A stretch of DNA of 64,000 bases. Source: Ariolimax columbianus. Lineage: Eukaryota; Mollusca; Gastropoda; Stylommatophora; Arionidae. Both the position numbers and the translations under genes were made by a program. Positions 21,791-31,607 of this stretch are shown here, one piece after another. Positions within the stretch are counted from its first letter, which is position 1; each line of letters starts with the position of its first letter. The stretch covers positions 75,271,590-75,335,589 of the forward strand of contig JAVGWX010000004.1 in NCBI GenBank assembly GCA_036924085.1, read 5' to 3'. Below the pieces are notes generated by a model. That model saw only the letters and a list, made by a program, of their open reading frames with translations, searched no databases and was not told where the DNA came from.

Positions 21791-23874
21791 CGCAACATCC
21801 TTTCATTTAAACAGAGTTAGTTTCAACCCTAGGCCACGCAACATCCTTTCATTTAAACAGAGTTAGTTTCAACCCTTGGCCACGCAACATCCTTTCATTT
21901 AAACAGAGTTAGTTTCAACCCTAGGCCACGCAACATCCTTTCATTTAAACAGAGTTAGTTTCAACCCTAGACCACGCAACATCCTTTCATTTAAACAGAG
22001 TTAGTTTCAACCCTAGGCCACGCAACATCCTTTCATTTAAACAGAGTTAGTTTCAACCCTAGGCCACGCAACATCCTTTCATTTAAACAGAGTTAGTTTC
22101 AACCCTTGGCCACGCAACATCCTTTCATTTAAACAGAGTTAGTTTCAACCCTAGGCCACGCAACATCCTTTCATTTAAACAGAGTTAGTTTCAACCCTAG
22201 ACCACGCAACATCCTTTCATTTAAACAGAGTCAGTTTCAACCCTAGGCCACGCAACATCCTTTCATTTAAACAGAGTTAGTTTCAACCCTAGGCCACGCA
22301 ACATCCTTTCATTTAAACAGAGTTAGTTTCAACCCTAGGCCACGCAACATCCTTTCATTTAAACAGAGTTAGTTTCAACCCTAGACCACGCAACATCCTT
22401 TCATTTAAACAGAGTTAGTTTCAACCCTAGACCACGCAACATCCTTTCATTTAAACAGAGTTAGTTTCAACCCTAGGCCACGCAACATCCTTTCATTTAA
22501 ACAGAGTTAGTTTCAACCCTAGACCACGCAACATCCTTTGATTTAAACAGAGTTAGTTTCAACCCTAGGCCACGCAACATCCTTTCATTTAAACAGAGTT
22601 AGTTTCAACCCTAGGCCACGCAACATCCTTTCATTTAAACAGAGTTAGTTTCAACCCTAGGCCACGCAACATCCTTTCATTTAAACAGAGTTAGTTTCAA
22701 CCCTAGGCCACGCAACATCCTGTCATTTAAACAGAGTTAGTTTCAACCCTAGGCCACGCAACATCCTTTCATTTAAACAGAGTCAATTTCAACCCTAGGC
22801 CACGCAACATCCTTTCATTTAAACAGAGTTAGTTTCAACCCTAGACCACGCAACATCCTTTCATTTAAACAGAGTCAGTTTCAACCCTAGGCCACGCAAC
22901 ATCCTTTCATTTAAACAGAGTTAGTTTCAACCCTAGGCCACGCAACATCCTTTCATTTAAACAGAGTTAGTTTCAACCCTAGGCCACGCAACATCCTTTC
23001 ATTTAAACAGAGTTAGTTTCAACCCTTGGCCACGCAACATCCTTTCATTTAAACAGAGTTAGTTTCAACCCTAGGCCACGCAACATCCTTTCATTTAAAC
23101 AGAGTTAGTTTCAACCCTTGGCCACGCAACATCCTTTCATTTAAACAGAGTTAGTTTCAACCCTAGGCCACGCAACATCCTTTCATTTAAACAGAGTTAG
23201 TTTCAACCCTAGGCCACGCAACATCCTTTCATTTAAACAGAGTTAGTTTCAACCCTAGGCCACGCAACATCCTTTCATTTAAACAGAGTTAGTTTCAACC
23301 CTAGGCCACGCAACATCCTTTCATTTAAACAGAGTTAGTTTCAACCCTAGGCCACGCAACATCCTTTCATTTAAACAGAGTTAGTTTCAACCCTAGGCCA
23401 CGCAACATCCTTTCATTTAAACAGAGTTAGTTTCAACCCTAGGCCACGCAACATCCTTTCATTTAAACAGAGTTAGTTTCAACCCTAGACCACGCAACAT
23501 CCTTTCATTTAAACAGAGTTAGTTTCAACCCTAGACCACGCAACATCCTTTCATTTAAACAGAGTTAGTTTCAACCCTAGACCACGCAACATCCTTTCAT
23601 TTAAACAGAGTTAGTTTCAACCCTAGGCCACGCAACATCCTTTCATTTAAACAGAGTTAGTTTCAACCCTAGGCCACGCAACATCCTTTCATTTAAACAG
23701 AGTCAGTTTCAACCCTAGGCCACGCAACATCCTTTCATTTAAACAGAGTTAGTTTCAACCCTAGGCCACGCAACATCCTTTCATTTAAACAGAGTTAGTT
23801 TCAACCCTAGACCACGCAACATCCTTTCATTTAAACAGAGTTAGTTTCAACCCTAGACCACGCAACATCCTTTC
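21763..23874. repeat. 46-bp satellite array, segment 1 (about 46 units)
   Basis: The unit is CAGAGTTAGTTTCAACCCTA plus GGCCACGCAACATCCTTTCATTTAAA, 46 bp, very homogeneous. Variants are AGACC for AGGCC, TTGGCC, and TCAG for TTAG. It continues at 31274-31607 and 33144-33715 after two LINE insertions. The unit contains the A-box half of the SINE head at 21653-21790. Confidence 0.97.
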
Positions 23875-23904
23875 TTCTTCTTCTTTCTTCTTCTGCGTAC
23901 ACAG

Positions 23905-26900
23905 TCAGACAGTAACCATTATTTTTTCGAAAAAAGCAGCGGTCATCCTGAGACTCTCGCCACTACCATACAGCTTGTCTTGCAGTTCCACTGGCAATGG
24001 CCACATCTGCTCTCTCTGATCCTCGTATGTCGGGCAGTTCTGCAGCAGATGTTCAGTGGTCATTTTACCAGTACCGCACGGGCATTCGTCGGTACACCCT
24101 ATCTTCAGTTTGTTGAATAGGTGGTACCTCAGTCTGTTGTGGCCAGTGCGAAGTCTGAAGACAACGACCTGCTCTCTTCGGTTCAACTGGTAATAGGCAT
24201 CGTTTTTGGTGTAACCAGTATGTTCGGTTTCCCATTTGGACATGTATCTGGCTTTGATAAGCCGTTTTGACTCTTCGTACGTCATACTGGTATCTGTTTG
24301 TGGTAGTCTTGCACCTTCTTTTGCCAGTCTATCGGCCTCCTCGTTTCCTTGGATGTTGCAGTGTGACGGAACCCACTGTATCACCACCCTTTTTGGTGCG
24401 GACTGCTGGCACAGTTTGCAGAGTGCTGCTCTTAAGTCATTAAGCTCAGTGTTCTTCTGGCTTTTTAGCGCTGTGACTACTTCGAGAGCATCTGTCAGCA
24501 AGACTATATAGCTCTCATTTTCACTGTGTGTTGCCATTTCTTCCACTGCCGCCCTCAGTGCCTCTGCCTCTGCTCTGAAATTGCTTGTGTACTTACCAGT
24601 AGCGAATGACAGTGTTATATTTGTGCCATTTGGTAGGTTCAGGAATGCTCCTGCCCCTCCGTTCTGTGTAGTGTTTGTTACAGAACCGTCGGTGTATGCA
24701 TGGGTCCAGTCCATGCTTGGGTAGCTTTTCGTTATGAAGCTTAGGGTAGTGTCTCTCCTTTCTTTCTCACTCTGGCAGTTTTTGTTTGCAATACCTGGTA
24801 TATTTTCTACCACCTCTGGAAATATATCCTGCCTCCAAGTAGGTTTTCGTACAGTAGTGATGGGTTTTGGTGTTGTTAGTGCGTTTGTGGGATCTTCGTG
24901 CATCTTTGCTTTGGCTATTTCTGCAAAGTTTCTCCGCTTCAGTTTCCCATTTCCCAGATTGTTTAGTCTCTGGTACATTGGATGGTCCGTCAGTCTTCGG
25001 AGTTTCTCTGACTGCAGCTGGGCTCTGCAGTCTCTTCTATCGGTCATGGATTGCAGTCTTGTAATCTTTTCAAGTTCTACAATTGGCGTTGACTTCATGC
25101 CACCTGTTATGATTCTCATGGCTTGGTTTTGAAGTTTGTTAACTTTATCGAAGTTCGCCTTCGCTGCTGTTGTCCATGCCGCAATGCCATACTCGAGAAC
25201 TGGTCTCACTCTTCCAGTGTACAGTTTCTTTAGTATGCTTTCGTCTGCTCCCCAGCTTGTGCCAGCAAGTTTCCTCATGATCGCCATTCTTTCTCTGGCT
25301 TTCATTCGGTTTCTCTCAATCTGACTTTTCCATGTCATGCGCCGATCAAATGTGACTCCCAGATAGGTTGGGTTGTCGTTTGGCTGCAGGATTTTGCCGT
25401 TTAGGCTTAATTTGGTACTTTGGGGTTTTAATGAGAGCGAGAATATTGTGCACGTGGTTTTCTCCTCGTTTATTTTTACCAGCCATGAGTTCGCCCACTC
25501 TTCCAGCGATGTTAGGGCCGTTTGCATCCGGTTTCTTGCTATGGTGAGATTCTTTTCAGAGGTCCACATAGCCAGATCGTCTGCAAACATTGAGCTATGG
25601 ACTCTTCTTGGTATATTCTCTGTAATATCGTTTATATATACCAGAAAGAGTGTGGGTGACAGTACTCCCCCTTGGGGTACTCCCTGCTCGAGTGTCACCT
25701 TTTTGCTCATCTGCCCTTGTACTTGGACTCTGGCCGTTCTTTGTTTGAGGTAGTGGTTGATCCACTTGTACATCTTCCCACAGACATCACTTCTTCTCAG
25801 CTTGACTCTAAGTCCGTCCTTCCAGACTTTGTCAAATGCCTTTTCCAGATCCACCCAGACAGCTACTGTGTGCTTCTGTGCCTGGTAGGCATCTTCTATC
25901 TCCTGGGCTATGAGGATGACCTGGTCCTCAGTGGATCTGTGCTGTCTAAAGCCGGCTTGCTGTGGGATTAGAATTCGTTTTTCTTCCAGATGCCACATCA
26001 GTCTGGTGTTTATCATCCGTTCCATCAGCTTGCCGACACAGCTCAGTAGGCTTATGGGCCTGTATCCATTCGGATCTGTTTTATCTTTTCCTGTTTTTGG
26101 TACTGGTACCAGTATTGCATCCTTCCATGCCTGGGGTACAATACCCCTTTTCCAGCTTTGGTTCAGGACTGATAGTAGTTTTTTCTTCGCTGTTTGGCCC
26201 AGCCCCATCAGCATTTCGTTTGTTATCCCGTCTTTTCCGGGAGATTTCCTTTTCTTTAGTGTTCTCATAGCCTCTTCCATTTCACGCATGGTTAGTTTGG
26301 CCATCATGTGCTCTTCAGGAGCCGTATTTATGTTTTCGTGTCGCTTTAGCTCTTCGCTAATGTCTGTATGCTTATCTGCAGGGACCTCGATGTGGTTTGC
26401 TCTGGCATAGTGATCGACAAAGGCGTTTGCGGCTTTCTTACCTGTGATCAAGTTCTCGCCCTGCTTGATAGTAATTTGTTTATTTGACGGGGTTTCGTCG
26501 TTCATGGCTCTGACTAGCTTCCATAGCTTGTTCCCTTCTTTGTCCAGGTTTAAACTTTCCGTTTTGTTTTTCCAACTTTCTCTTGCTGTTTGCTTGAGAG
26601 TGTGTTTGTACTTCGCCGTGGCGGCTTTGAGGGCGATGTTCGCCTCCATGGATTTTTCACGTTCTGCCACGTTCCTAGCATTTGTTACTGCATCTTCCAC
26701 TTTCTGTAACTCATCATTCCAGTAGGGCTTATAGTTTTTCCTAGCTCCTCTTGGGATGGTTTCAGTGGCGGCTTGCATTATTGCCTTGTTTAGGCTCTCT
26801 ACCATGGGCTTCATTTTGGTGTTTCGTGTGTTGATGGTTTCACACAGCCCATCTGTCAGGATTGCAAATCTGTCCCAGTCGGCTCGTTTGTAATTCCAAC

Positions 26901-27813
26901 GTGGGAGCGGTTTTGTTTCCTGTGGGCCTACTTCCATGTCAATGGTTAGCCTGATCGGCCTGTGGTCGCTACCTGCCAGTTGGTTTAGCACCTGGCGGTC
27001 TATTTTATAGTGTATGTCCTGTGTGGAGAAGGCCAAATCTGGAGTCGAGGTGGTATGCCATGTTCTTGAATAGAAGCTAGGGCTATCCTCCGGCCTATTG
27101 ATTAGGGAGAGATTTGCATCTATCTCCCAATCTTCCACTTCGTCACCTCTGCTGTCTGTGTCAGAGTAGCCCCATCTCTCCGAGTGGCTGTTGAAATCTC
27201 CAACTACTATGCAGTTGGAGTCTCTGACCTCCATACTCGAGAGCGATAGGTCTCTGTTTGGTGGTCCGTACAGATTGAAAATGCGGAGCTTCGTCTCTTG
27301 AGCCATTATGTCAACTCCTACAATTTCTGCTTGTCCGGTGTGATTGACAGGTACCGCGCTACTCGGTATGCTGTTTCTGGTCAGTATCAGGACCCCTCCT
27401 TTGTGGCCTTCTCTATCTAGACGGAAGGTCTGGTATCCTCTGATTGAGAATTTATGGATACTGTTGAGGTGCGTTTCCTGGATACATGCCACGTCAATCT
27501 TACCTTCATGCAGGTGGTGTGTAAGGGAAAGTTTTTTGTTAATGACTCCCTCCGCATTCCACTGTAATATTCTGAGGGTCTTGAAGTTTTGGCCAATAGA
27601 CGTTACCCCATAGCCATGTGCCTTGACTCCACGACACATGGGTGGGTGACCACCAGTAGTCAAGGGTGGGCCCCTTCGAGGCGTGAGGCCCGGCGCTATC
27701 GCTGCCTGGCGGGTCTCCTCAGGATGAGCGCCATACGTTTTTCGAATAGGTTGTACTGCCATCATACTGTGATTTACGTTGCACTGTTTTGTTAGGCTTG
27801 CGGCCCCGTGCAT
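23905..27813 (-). CDS. Intact I/Nimb-like LINE ORF2: AP endonuclease-RT-RNase H
   Basis: 1302 residues, ATG to stop with no break. It acts by nicking the target, priming reverse transcription of its own RNA and degrading RNA in the hybrid. Residues ~80-290 are an APE-type endonuclease (WNAEGV at 85, QETHL at 112, VGDFN at 204, GSDHRP at 281). Residues ~520-830 are RT (YRPISLL at 584, QAGFRQHRST at 619, VDLEKAFDKV at 654, GVPQGGVLSP at 711, catalytic FADD at 743). Residues ~1036-1170 are RNase H with D1042 (YTDGS), an E near 1082-1084, D1108 and H1151/D1161. The C-terminus has a Cys/His cluster (C1240, C1244, C1246, H1255, C1260). APE+RT+RNase H in this order is typical of the I group. No CCHC ORF1 is found upstream, unusual for that group. 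The codon body is nearly identical to copies at 12491 and 31608, implying recent mobility. Confidence 0.93.
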   Translation of the reverse strand: MHGAASLTKQCNVNHSMMAVQPIRKTYGAHPEETRQAAIAPGLTPRRGPPLTTGGHPPMCRGVKAHGYGVTSIGQNFKTLRILQWNAEGVINKKLSLTHHLHEGKIDVACIQETHLNSIHKFSIRGYQTFRLDREGHKGGVLILTRNSIPSSAVPVNHTGQAEIVGVDIMAQETKLRIFNLYGPPNRDLSLSSMEVRDSNCIVVGDFNSHSERWGYSDTDSRGDEVEDWEIDANLSLINRPEDSPSFYSRTWHTTSTPDLAFSTQDIHYKIDRQVLNQLAGSDHRPIRLTIDMEVGPQETKPLPRWNYKRADWDRFAILTDGLCETINTRNTKMKPMVESLNKAIMQAATETIPRGARKNYKPYWNDELQKVEDAVTNARNVAEREKSMEANIALKAATAKYKHTLKQTARESWKNKTESLNLDKEGNKLWKLVRAMNDETPSNKQITIKQGENLITGKKAANAFVDHYARANHIEVPADKHTDISEELKRHENINTAPEEHMMAKLTMREMEEAMRTLKKRKSPGKDGITNEMLMGLGQTAKKKLLSVLNQSWKRGIVPQAWKDAILVPVPKTGKDKTDPNGYRPISLLSCVGKLMERMINTRLMWHLEEKRILIPQQAGFRQHRSTEDQVILIAQEIEDAYQAQKHTVAVWVDLEKAFDKVWKDGLRVKLRRSDVCGKMYKWINHYLKQRTARVQVQGQMSKKVTLEQGVPQGGVLSPTLFLVYINDITENIPRRVHSSMFADDLAMWTSEKNLTIARNRMQTALTSLEEWANSWLVKINEEKTTCTIFSLSLKPQSTKLSLNGKILQPNDNPTYLGVTFDRRMTWKSQIERNRMKARERMAIMRKLAGTSWGADESILKKLYTGRVRPVLEYGIAAWTTAAKANFDKVNKLQNQAMRIITGGMKSTPIVELEKITRLQSMTDRRDCRAQLQSEKLRRLTDHPMYQRLNNLGNGKLKRRNFAEIAKAKMHEDPTNALTTPKPITTVRKPTWRQDIFPEVVENIPGIANKNCQSEKERRDTTLSFITKSYPSMDWTHAYTDGSVTNTTQNGGAGAFLNLPNGTNITLSFATGKYTSNFRAEAEALRAAVEEMATHSENESYIVLLTDALEVVTALKSQKNTELNDLRAALCKLCQQSAPKRVVIQWVPSHCNIQGNEEADRLAKEGARLPQTDTSMTYEESKRLIKARYMSKWETEHTGYTKNDAYYQLNRREQVVVFRLRTGHNRLRYHLFNKLKIGCTDECPCGTGKMTTEHLLQNCPTYEDQREQMWPLPVELQDKLYGSGESLRMTAAFFEKIMVTV

Positions 27814-28767
27814 CCGATTTCAACAGGCGTTTCTGTAGGGATGCCCTCCTTAGCCTTTGGCTGTCCCCAGCCTATCTGCAAGGCAGCAGTTGTTTACGAT
27901 CAGAGTTTTCTCTCCTATGGAAGTTGTCTTACCAGACTATCGAGTCTTCACTACTCGTGTCTATAGGGTGCAATGATGATGATATATGAGATGGACTGGT
28001 TTACCCGGAAGAGAGGCAGTCCAGTGTGTCTGTATCCCAGGATCGTCACGTCCTGCCAGAAACGTAGCATTTGCATTTGAGTGGGGTATCTCTTTTTCCC
28101 TTTATTTTCTTGGCTTCTATGCAGGGATGGTACGCCTAGCATTCCCCGCCACCTGGGGTGTTGACACAGTGGGGCAGGTGTGCAATGTCCGCTGGTCTGC
28201 ATCTCTTCTGCGTCCAGTATGATAGTTATATGGCTGATAACGTACAGAGGTAGATATCGTAGCCGGAGTGCATTCAGCCAGAGGACAAGCCTGGTAATGT
28301 CACCGAGATGTTGTTCGCCTGGTGTGCGGACAACTCTCATGGTCGGTGGTTGAGTCTTGACAGTTCACAGTGAGGTGGCTGCTCTACTGTTTTCGACACC
28401 CCGACCAGGTACTAAGTCTTTGGTTGGTGTTTTTTCGCACCCCATCGCCGTATAGGGTGAGTATCAAGCAGTTGTCCGCCCGCTTTGACTTGCGGGCGGC
28501 AAGGACCTCTTACTGTGGCTCTACCTGATAGGGCTGGGGCGCAAGCCCCAGGTCCCGAGCATGTAGGAGCCCCCCATTGCAGTGGTGCTGAGATTTTGGG
28601 CGGGATTGCGGCTTACAAGGGTTCGGTCGCAATCCCCCACATGGTAGCCTCGCGCCCTTGGCTTATCAGCCTGGTACGTGAACCAAAGTGTCTGCGGCTC
28701 CTCTCGATTTGAGCTGGTTTTCCGTAGCAACGCCCAGTCATTTGTAGGGTAAAACTGACCTGTCTTC
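27814..28767 (-). other. LINE 5' leader
   Basis: Lies between the ORF start and the 18S-repeat ladder. It includes GC-rich hairpins such as GGGGCGCAAGCCCC (28534-28547) and an inverted GGGATTGC/GCAATCCC pair (about 28609 and 28629). Two minus-strand frames of 129 and 88 codons show no knuckle or coiled-coil motif. The part nearest the ORF (27790-27910) resembles the 5' half of short element B. Confidence 0.5.
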
Positions 28768-29388
28768 AGATGATCTATTTCCAGCACCCGTTCACTATTT
28801 GGTCAGACGAACTTATTGAGGGCTTTTGTTTGTCAATGACCAGGTATTTGAAATCTGCGGTTTCTGCAGAGTTAAAACACGATTTTCGTAGCGTTCTTTC
28901 ATTTGAGTGTTTGAGAGCTGACTTGTCATCCGTGAGTCTAATACCAGCGTACGTTCATTATTAGACCCAAACGGCAGTGCTCTCGATTTGTCAGTTGTTC
29001 TACAGTATAGGCGTGTTCAGTTTAAATTTAGCCGCAGATTCCACACCTGGTGGTGCCCTTCCGTCAATTCCCTTAGCGAGACAATCAAGTTTCTTAGGGG
29101 GTAGCCCCAAAATTGTCGAGGGTCTAATTCCAGCACATGTTCTCTATTAGACCCCGCGAAGGTGTACTTTTTGATAGTCATTCCGCAGTGTTGGCGTGGT
29201 AAGTTAACTTAGGTCTCAGGCTCCACTCCTGATAGTGCTCTTCCGTCAATTCCTTTATCACACACTGGATGCAGACAGAACCGAGCCACAGGGGCATAAC
29301 CCCAGAATTCTGGGGGTCTAAGTCCAGCACCAGTTCCATATTAGACCCCAGAAGAGTGGTCTCGGCATGTCACTCATTTCAGTGTTGG
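28768..29388 (-). repeat. Ladder of ~190-bp repeats containing 18S-derived segments
   Basis: Copies of an 18S segment around CTTCCGTCAATTCC occur at about 29055 and 29238, in addition to the authentic one at 29434. Each is followed or preceded by non-ribosomal sequence with a GGGTCTAAT...ATTAGACCC hairpin (29120-29154, 29313-29349, 28936-28966, decayed at 28769). Unit spacing is about 166, 186 and 196 bases. Similarity to 18S falls with distance from the 18S block. Confidence 0.8.
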
Positions 29389-29412
29389 CCGTGTTGAGTC
29401 AAATTAAGCCGC

Positions 29413-29461
<49 letters not shown>

Positions 29462-30628
29462 TTTGCAACCATACTTCCCCCGGAACCCAAACACTTTGGT
29501 TTCCCGGAAGCTGCCCGCAGAGTCATCGAAGCAACTCCTGCGGATCGCTAGTCGGCATCGTTTATGGTCAGAACTACGACGGTATCTGATCGTCTTCGCG
29601 CCTCTGACTTTCGTTCTTGATTAATGAAAACATTCTTGACAAATGCTTTCGCAGTAGCTCGTCTTGCGGCGATCCAAGAATTTCACCTCTAACGCCGCAA
29701 TACGAATGCCCCCGTTTGTCCCTGTTAATCATTACCTCCAGTTCCGAAAACCAACAAAATAGAACCGAGGTCCTATTCCATTATTCCATGCACCATTATT
29801 CAGGCAGCCGAGGCCTGCTTTGAACACTCTAATTTTTTCAAAGTAAACGCGCCGGCCACCCAGGACGCTCAGCGAAGAGCACCCGTGGGAGAGAGCCGGC
29901 AGACGGTAGGGCAGGAGACAACGGGCAGTGAACCGGCGCGAGCCGGACCGCCCGCCTGCGCCTGAGATCCAACTACGAGCTTTTTAACTGCAACAACTTT
30001 AATATACGCTATTGGAGCTGGAATTTCCGCGGCTGCTGGCACCAGACTTGCCCTCCAATAGATCCTCGTTAAAGGGTTTAAAGTGTACTCATTCCAATTA
30101 CGGGGCCTCGAAAGAGTCCCGTATTGTTATTTTTCGTCACTACCTCCCCGTGCCGGGAGTGGGTAAGTTGCGCGCCTGCTGCCTTCCTTGGATGTGGTAG
30201 CCGTTTCTCATGCTCCCTCTCCGGAATCGAACCCTGATTCCCCGTTACCCGTTACAAACATGGTAGGCATGTCACGTACCATCGACATTTGATAGGGCAG
30301 ACATTTGAAAGATGCGTCGCCGGCACATGAGGCCATGCGATCAGCACAAAGTTATCCAGAGTCACCAGTGGGGACGCCGCAACCCCGCGAGGGGAAACGA
30401 CGATTGGTTTTGAACTAATAAAAGCGCTCTTTCCGCGAGGGTCGGAGCTTGGTAAGCATGTATTAGCTCTAGAATTGCCACAGTTATCCAAGTAGGATCG
30501 TGTCATCTAAGGAACCTCGACTGATTTAATGAGCCATTCGCGGTTTCACCGTGAGACAGTGTGAACTTAGACATGCATGGCTTAATCTTTGAGACAAGCA
30601 TATGACTACTGGCAGGATCAACCAGATA
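29389..30628 (-). rRNA. 18S rRNA, 5' portion (~1240 nt), truncated
   Basis: The minus strand begins TATCTGGTTGATCCTGCCAG (30628), the near-universal eukaryotic 18S start, and continues through GGGTTCGATTCCGGAGAGG and the GAATTGACGGAAGGGCACCA region. It stops at GACTCAACACGG (29389-29400). The last third of 18S is missing. A GC-rich variable helix lies at 29850-29960. The sequence looks close to canonical rather than decayed, so the fragment is young. It is a passenger in the LINE insertion, not a functional gene. Confidence 0.93.
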
Positions 30629-31273
30629 TCTGTCGGAGACGTACGTACTGCGCACACCGGTCGGCGGAGGAAGGGTGTGTAAAAAGCCTCACTGGGACGG
30701 CCGCAGGGACCGACTGACGGGACGGACGAACGGTTGTTCCACCCGTCCCTCACTCCGTCGACCTAGGACCGCCTGACAGGGGCCTCCCACACGCACCAGA
30801 CGACCGACCGACCGGGCTCGCTCGAGGAGGGATGGCAGCGCTCTGTGCAGAACGGATCCCAACGACCTCGGCGACGAATTTCACTGGGACTAGAGACACC
30901 ATTTGGCCTGCCCTTCTCCCCTTCTCCGTAGGGAGAGAGAGAACGCAGGGCCTCGAGGCAACGATTCCTGCTTTCCATTTGCCGGTCACAAGCTCTTTGC
31001 GAGAGTCGGACCACCAGCGAGACGTACTGTCGAGCTCTGCTATAATAAGCCTTAGAGAAATCACCACGGACGGACCACGTTTCCTGATACGGACCAGACT
31101 AGGGCACCTCGGTGGAGGAGCCACTGCCACAAACCGCACCCAATTCGCACTACGGGGAAAGGCAGGCGAGCGTTTTCCGCAAGCCCGCGCTATCGCTCCG
31201 CCTGGCGGGACTGAGATCGCTTTACGAACACTGGTTGAAATTGAGTCGCTGCGGCGAGACAACTACCCCAGAT
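30629..31273 (-). other. Probable 5' external transcribed spacer of rDNA
   Basis: GC-rich, non-coding and directly upstream of the 18S start on the same strand, as the pre-rRNA 5'ETS would be. Frames of 83-171 codons here are GC-driven artefacts. The block ends sharply at 31273 against the 46-bp satellite. If that end is the Pol I start, the ETS is about 645 bases. Confidence 0.65.
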
Positions 31274-31607
31274 CAACATCCTTTCATTTAAACAGAGTTA
31301 GTTTCAACCCTAGGCCACGCAACATCCTTTCATTTAAACAGAGTTAGTTTCAACCCTAGACCACGCAACATCCTTTCATTTAAACAGAGTTAGTTTCAAC
31401 CCTAGGCCGCGCAACATCCTTTCATTTAAACAGAGTTAGTTTCAACCCTAGGCCACGCAACATCCTTTCATTTAAACAGAGTTAGTTTCAACCCTAGACC
31501 ACGCAACATCCTTTCATTTAAACAGAGTCAGTTTCAACCCTAGGCCACGCAACATCCTTTCATTTAAACAGAGTTAGTTTCAACCCTAGGCCACGCAACA
31601 TCCTTTC
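31274..31607. repeat. 46-bp satellite array, segment 2 (about 7 units)
   Basis: Same monomer as 21763-23874, lying between the composite insertion and the second LINE insertion. Confidence 0.97.

Larger units (their letters stand above)
23875..31273 (-). mobile_element. Composite insertion: 5'ETS-18S + 18S-repeat ladder + Nimb-like LINE
   Basis: The 7.4-kb block interrupts the 46-bp satellite. Left flank ends and right flank begins with CAACATCCTTTC (23863-23874 and 31274-31285), so the flanks overlap by 12 bp in satellite phase, as a TSD would. Read on the minus strand it is 5'ETS-like DNA, 18S nt 1 to ~1240, three to four ~190-bp repeats containing 18S sequence, a leader, the 1302-aa ORF and a TTC-rich (GAA)n tail. 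One target-primed insertion of a chimeric RNA is the simplest reading. Stepwise insertion or misassembly remain possible. Confidence 0.7.

Noticed and set aside
17893..23874. CRISPR-like array
   Set aside because: Repeats are contiguous with no unique spacers, and the context is eukaryotic; these are satellites.
24236..27795. Plus-strand frames of 60-166 codons opposite the LINE ORF
   Set aside because: Antisense shadows of the 1302-codon frame; the same shadows recur opposite the other Nimb copies.
30200..30245. B-box-like GAATCGAACCC on the minus strand, a possible tRNA/SINE
   Set aside because: It is the conserved 18S segment GGGTTCGATTCCGGAGAGG, fully explained by the rRNA.
30750..31347. 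Overlapping 170-171 codon frames on both strands
   Set aside because: They lie in GC-rich ETS-like DNA and run into satellite; no domain, and stop-poor only because of base composition.
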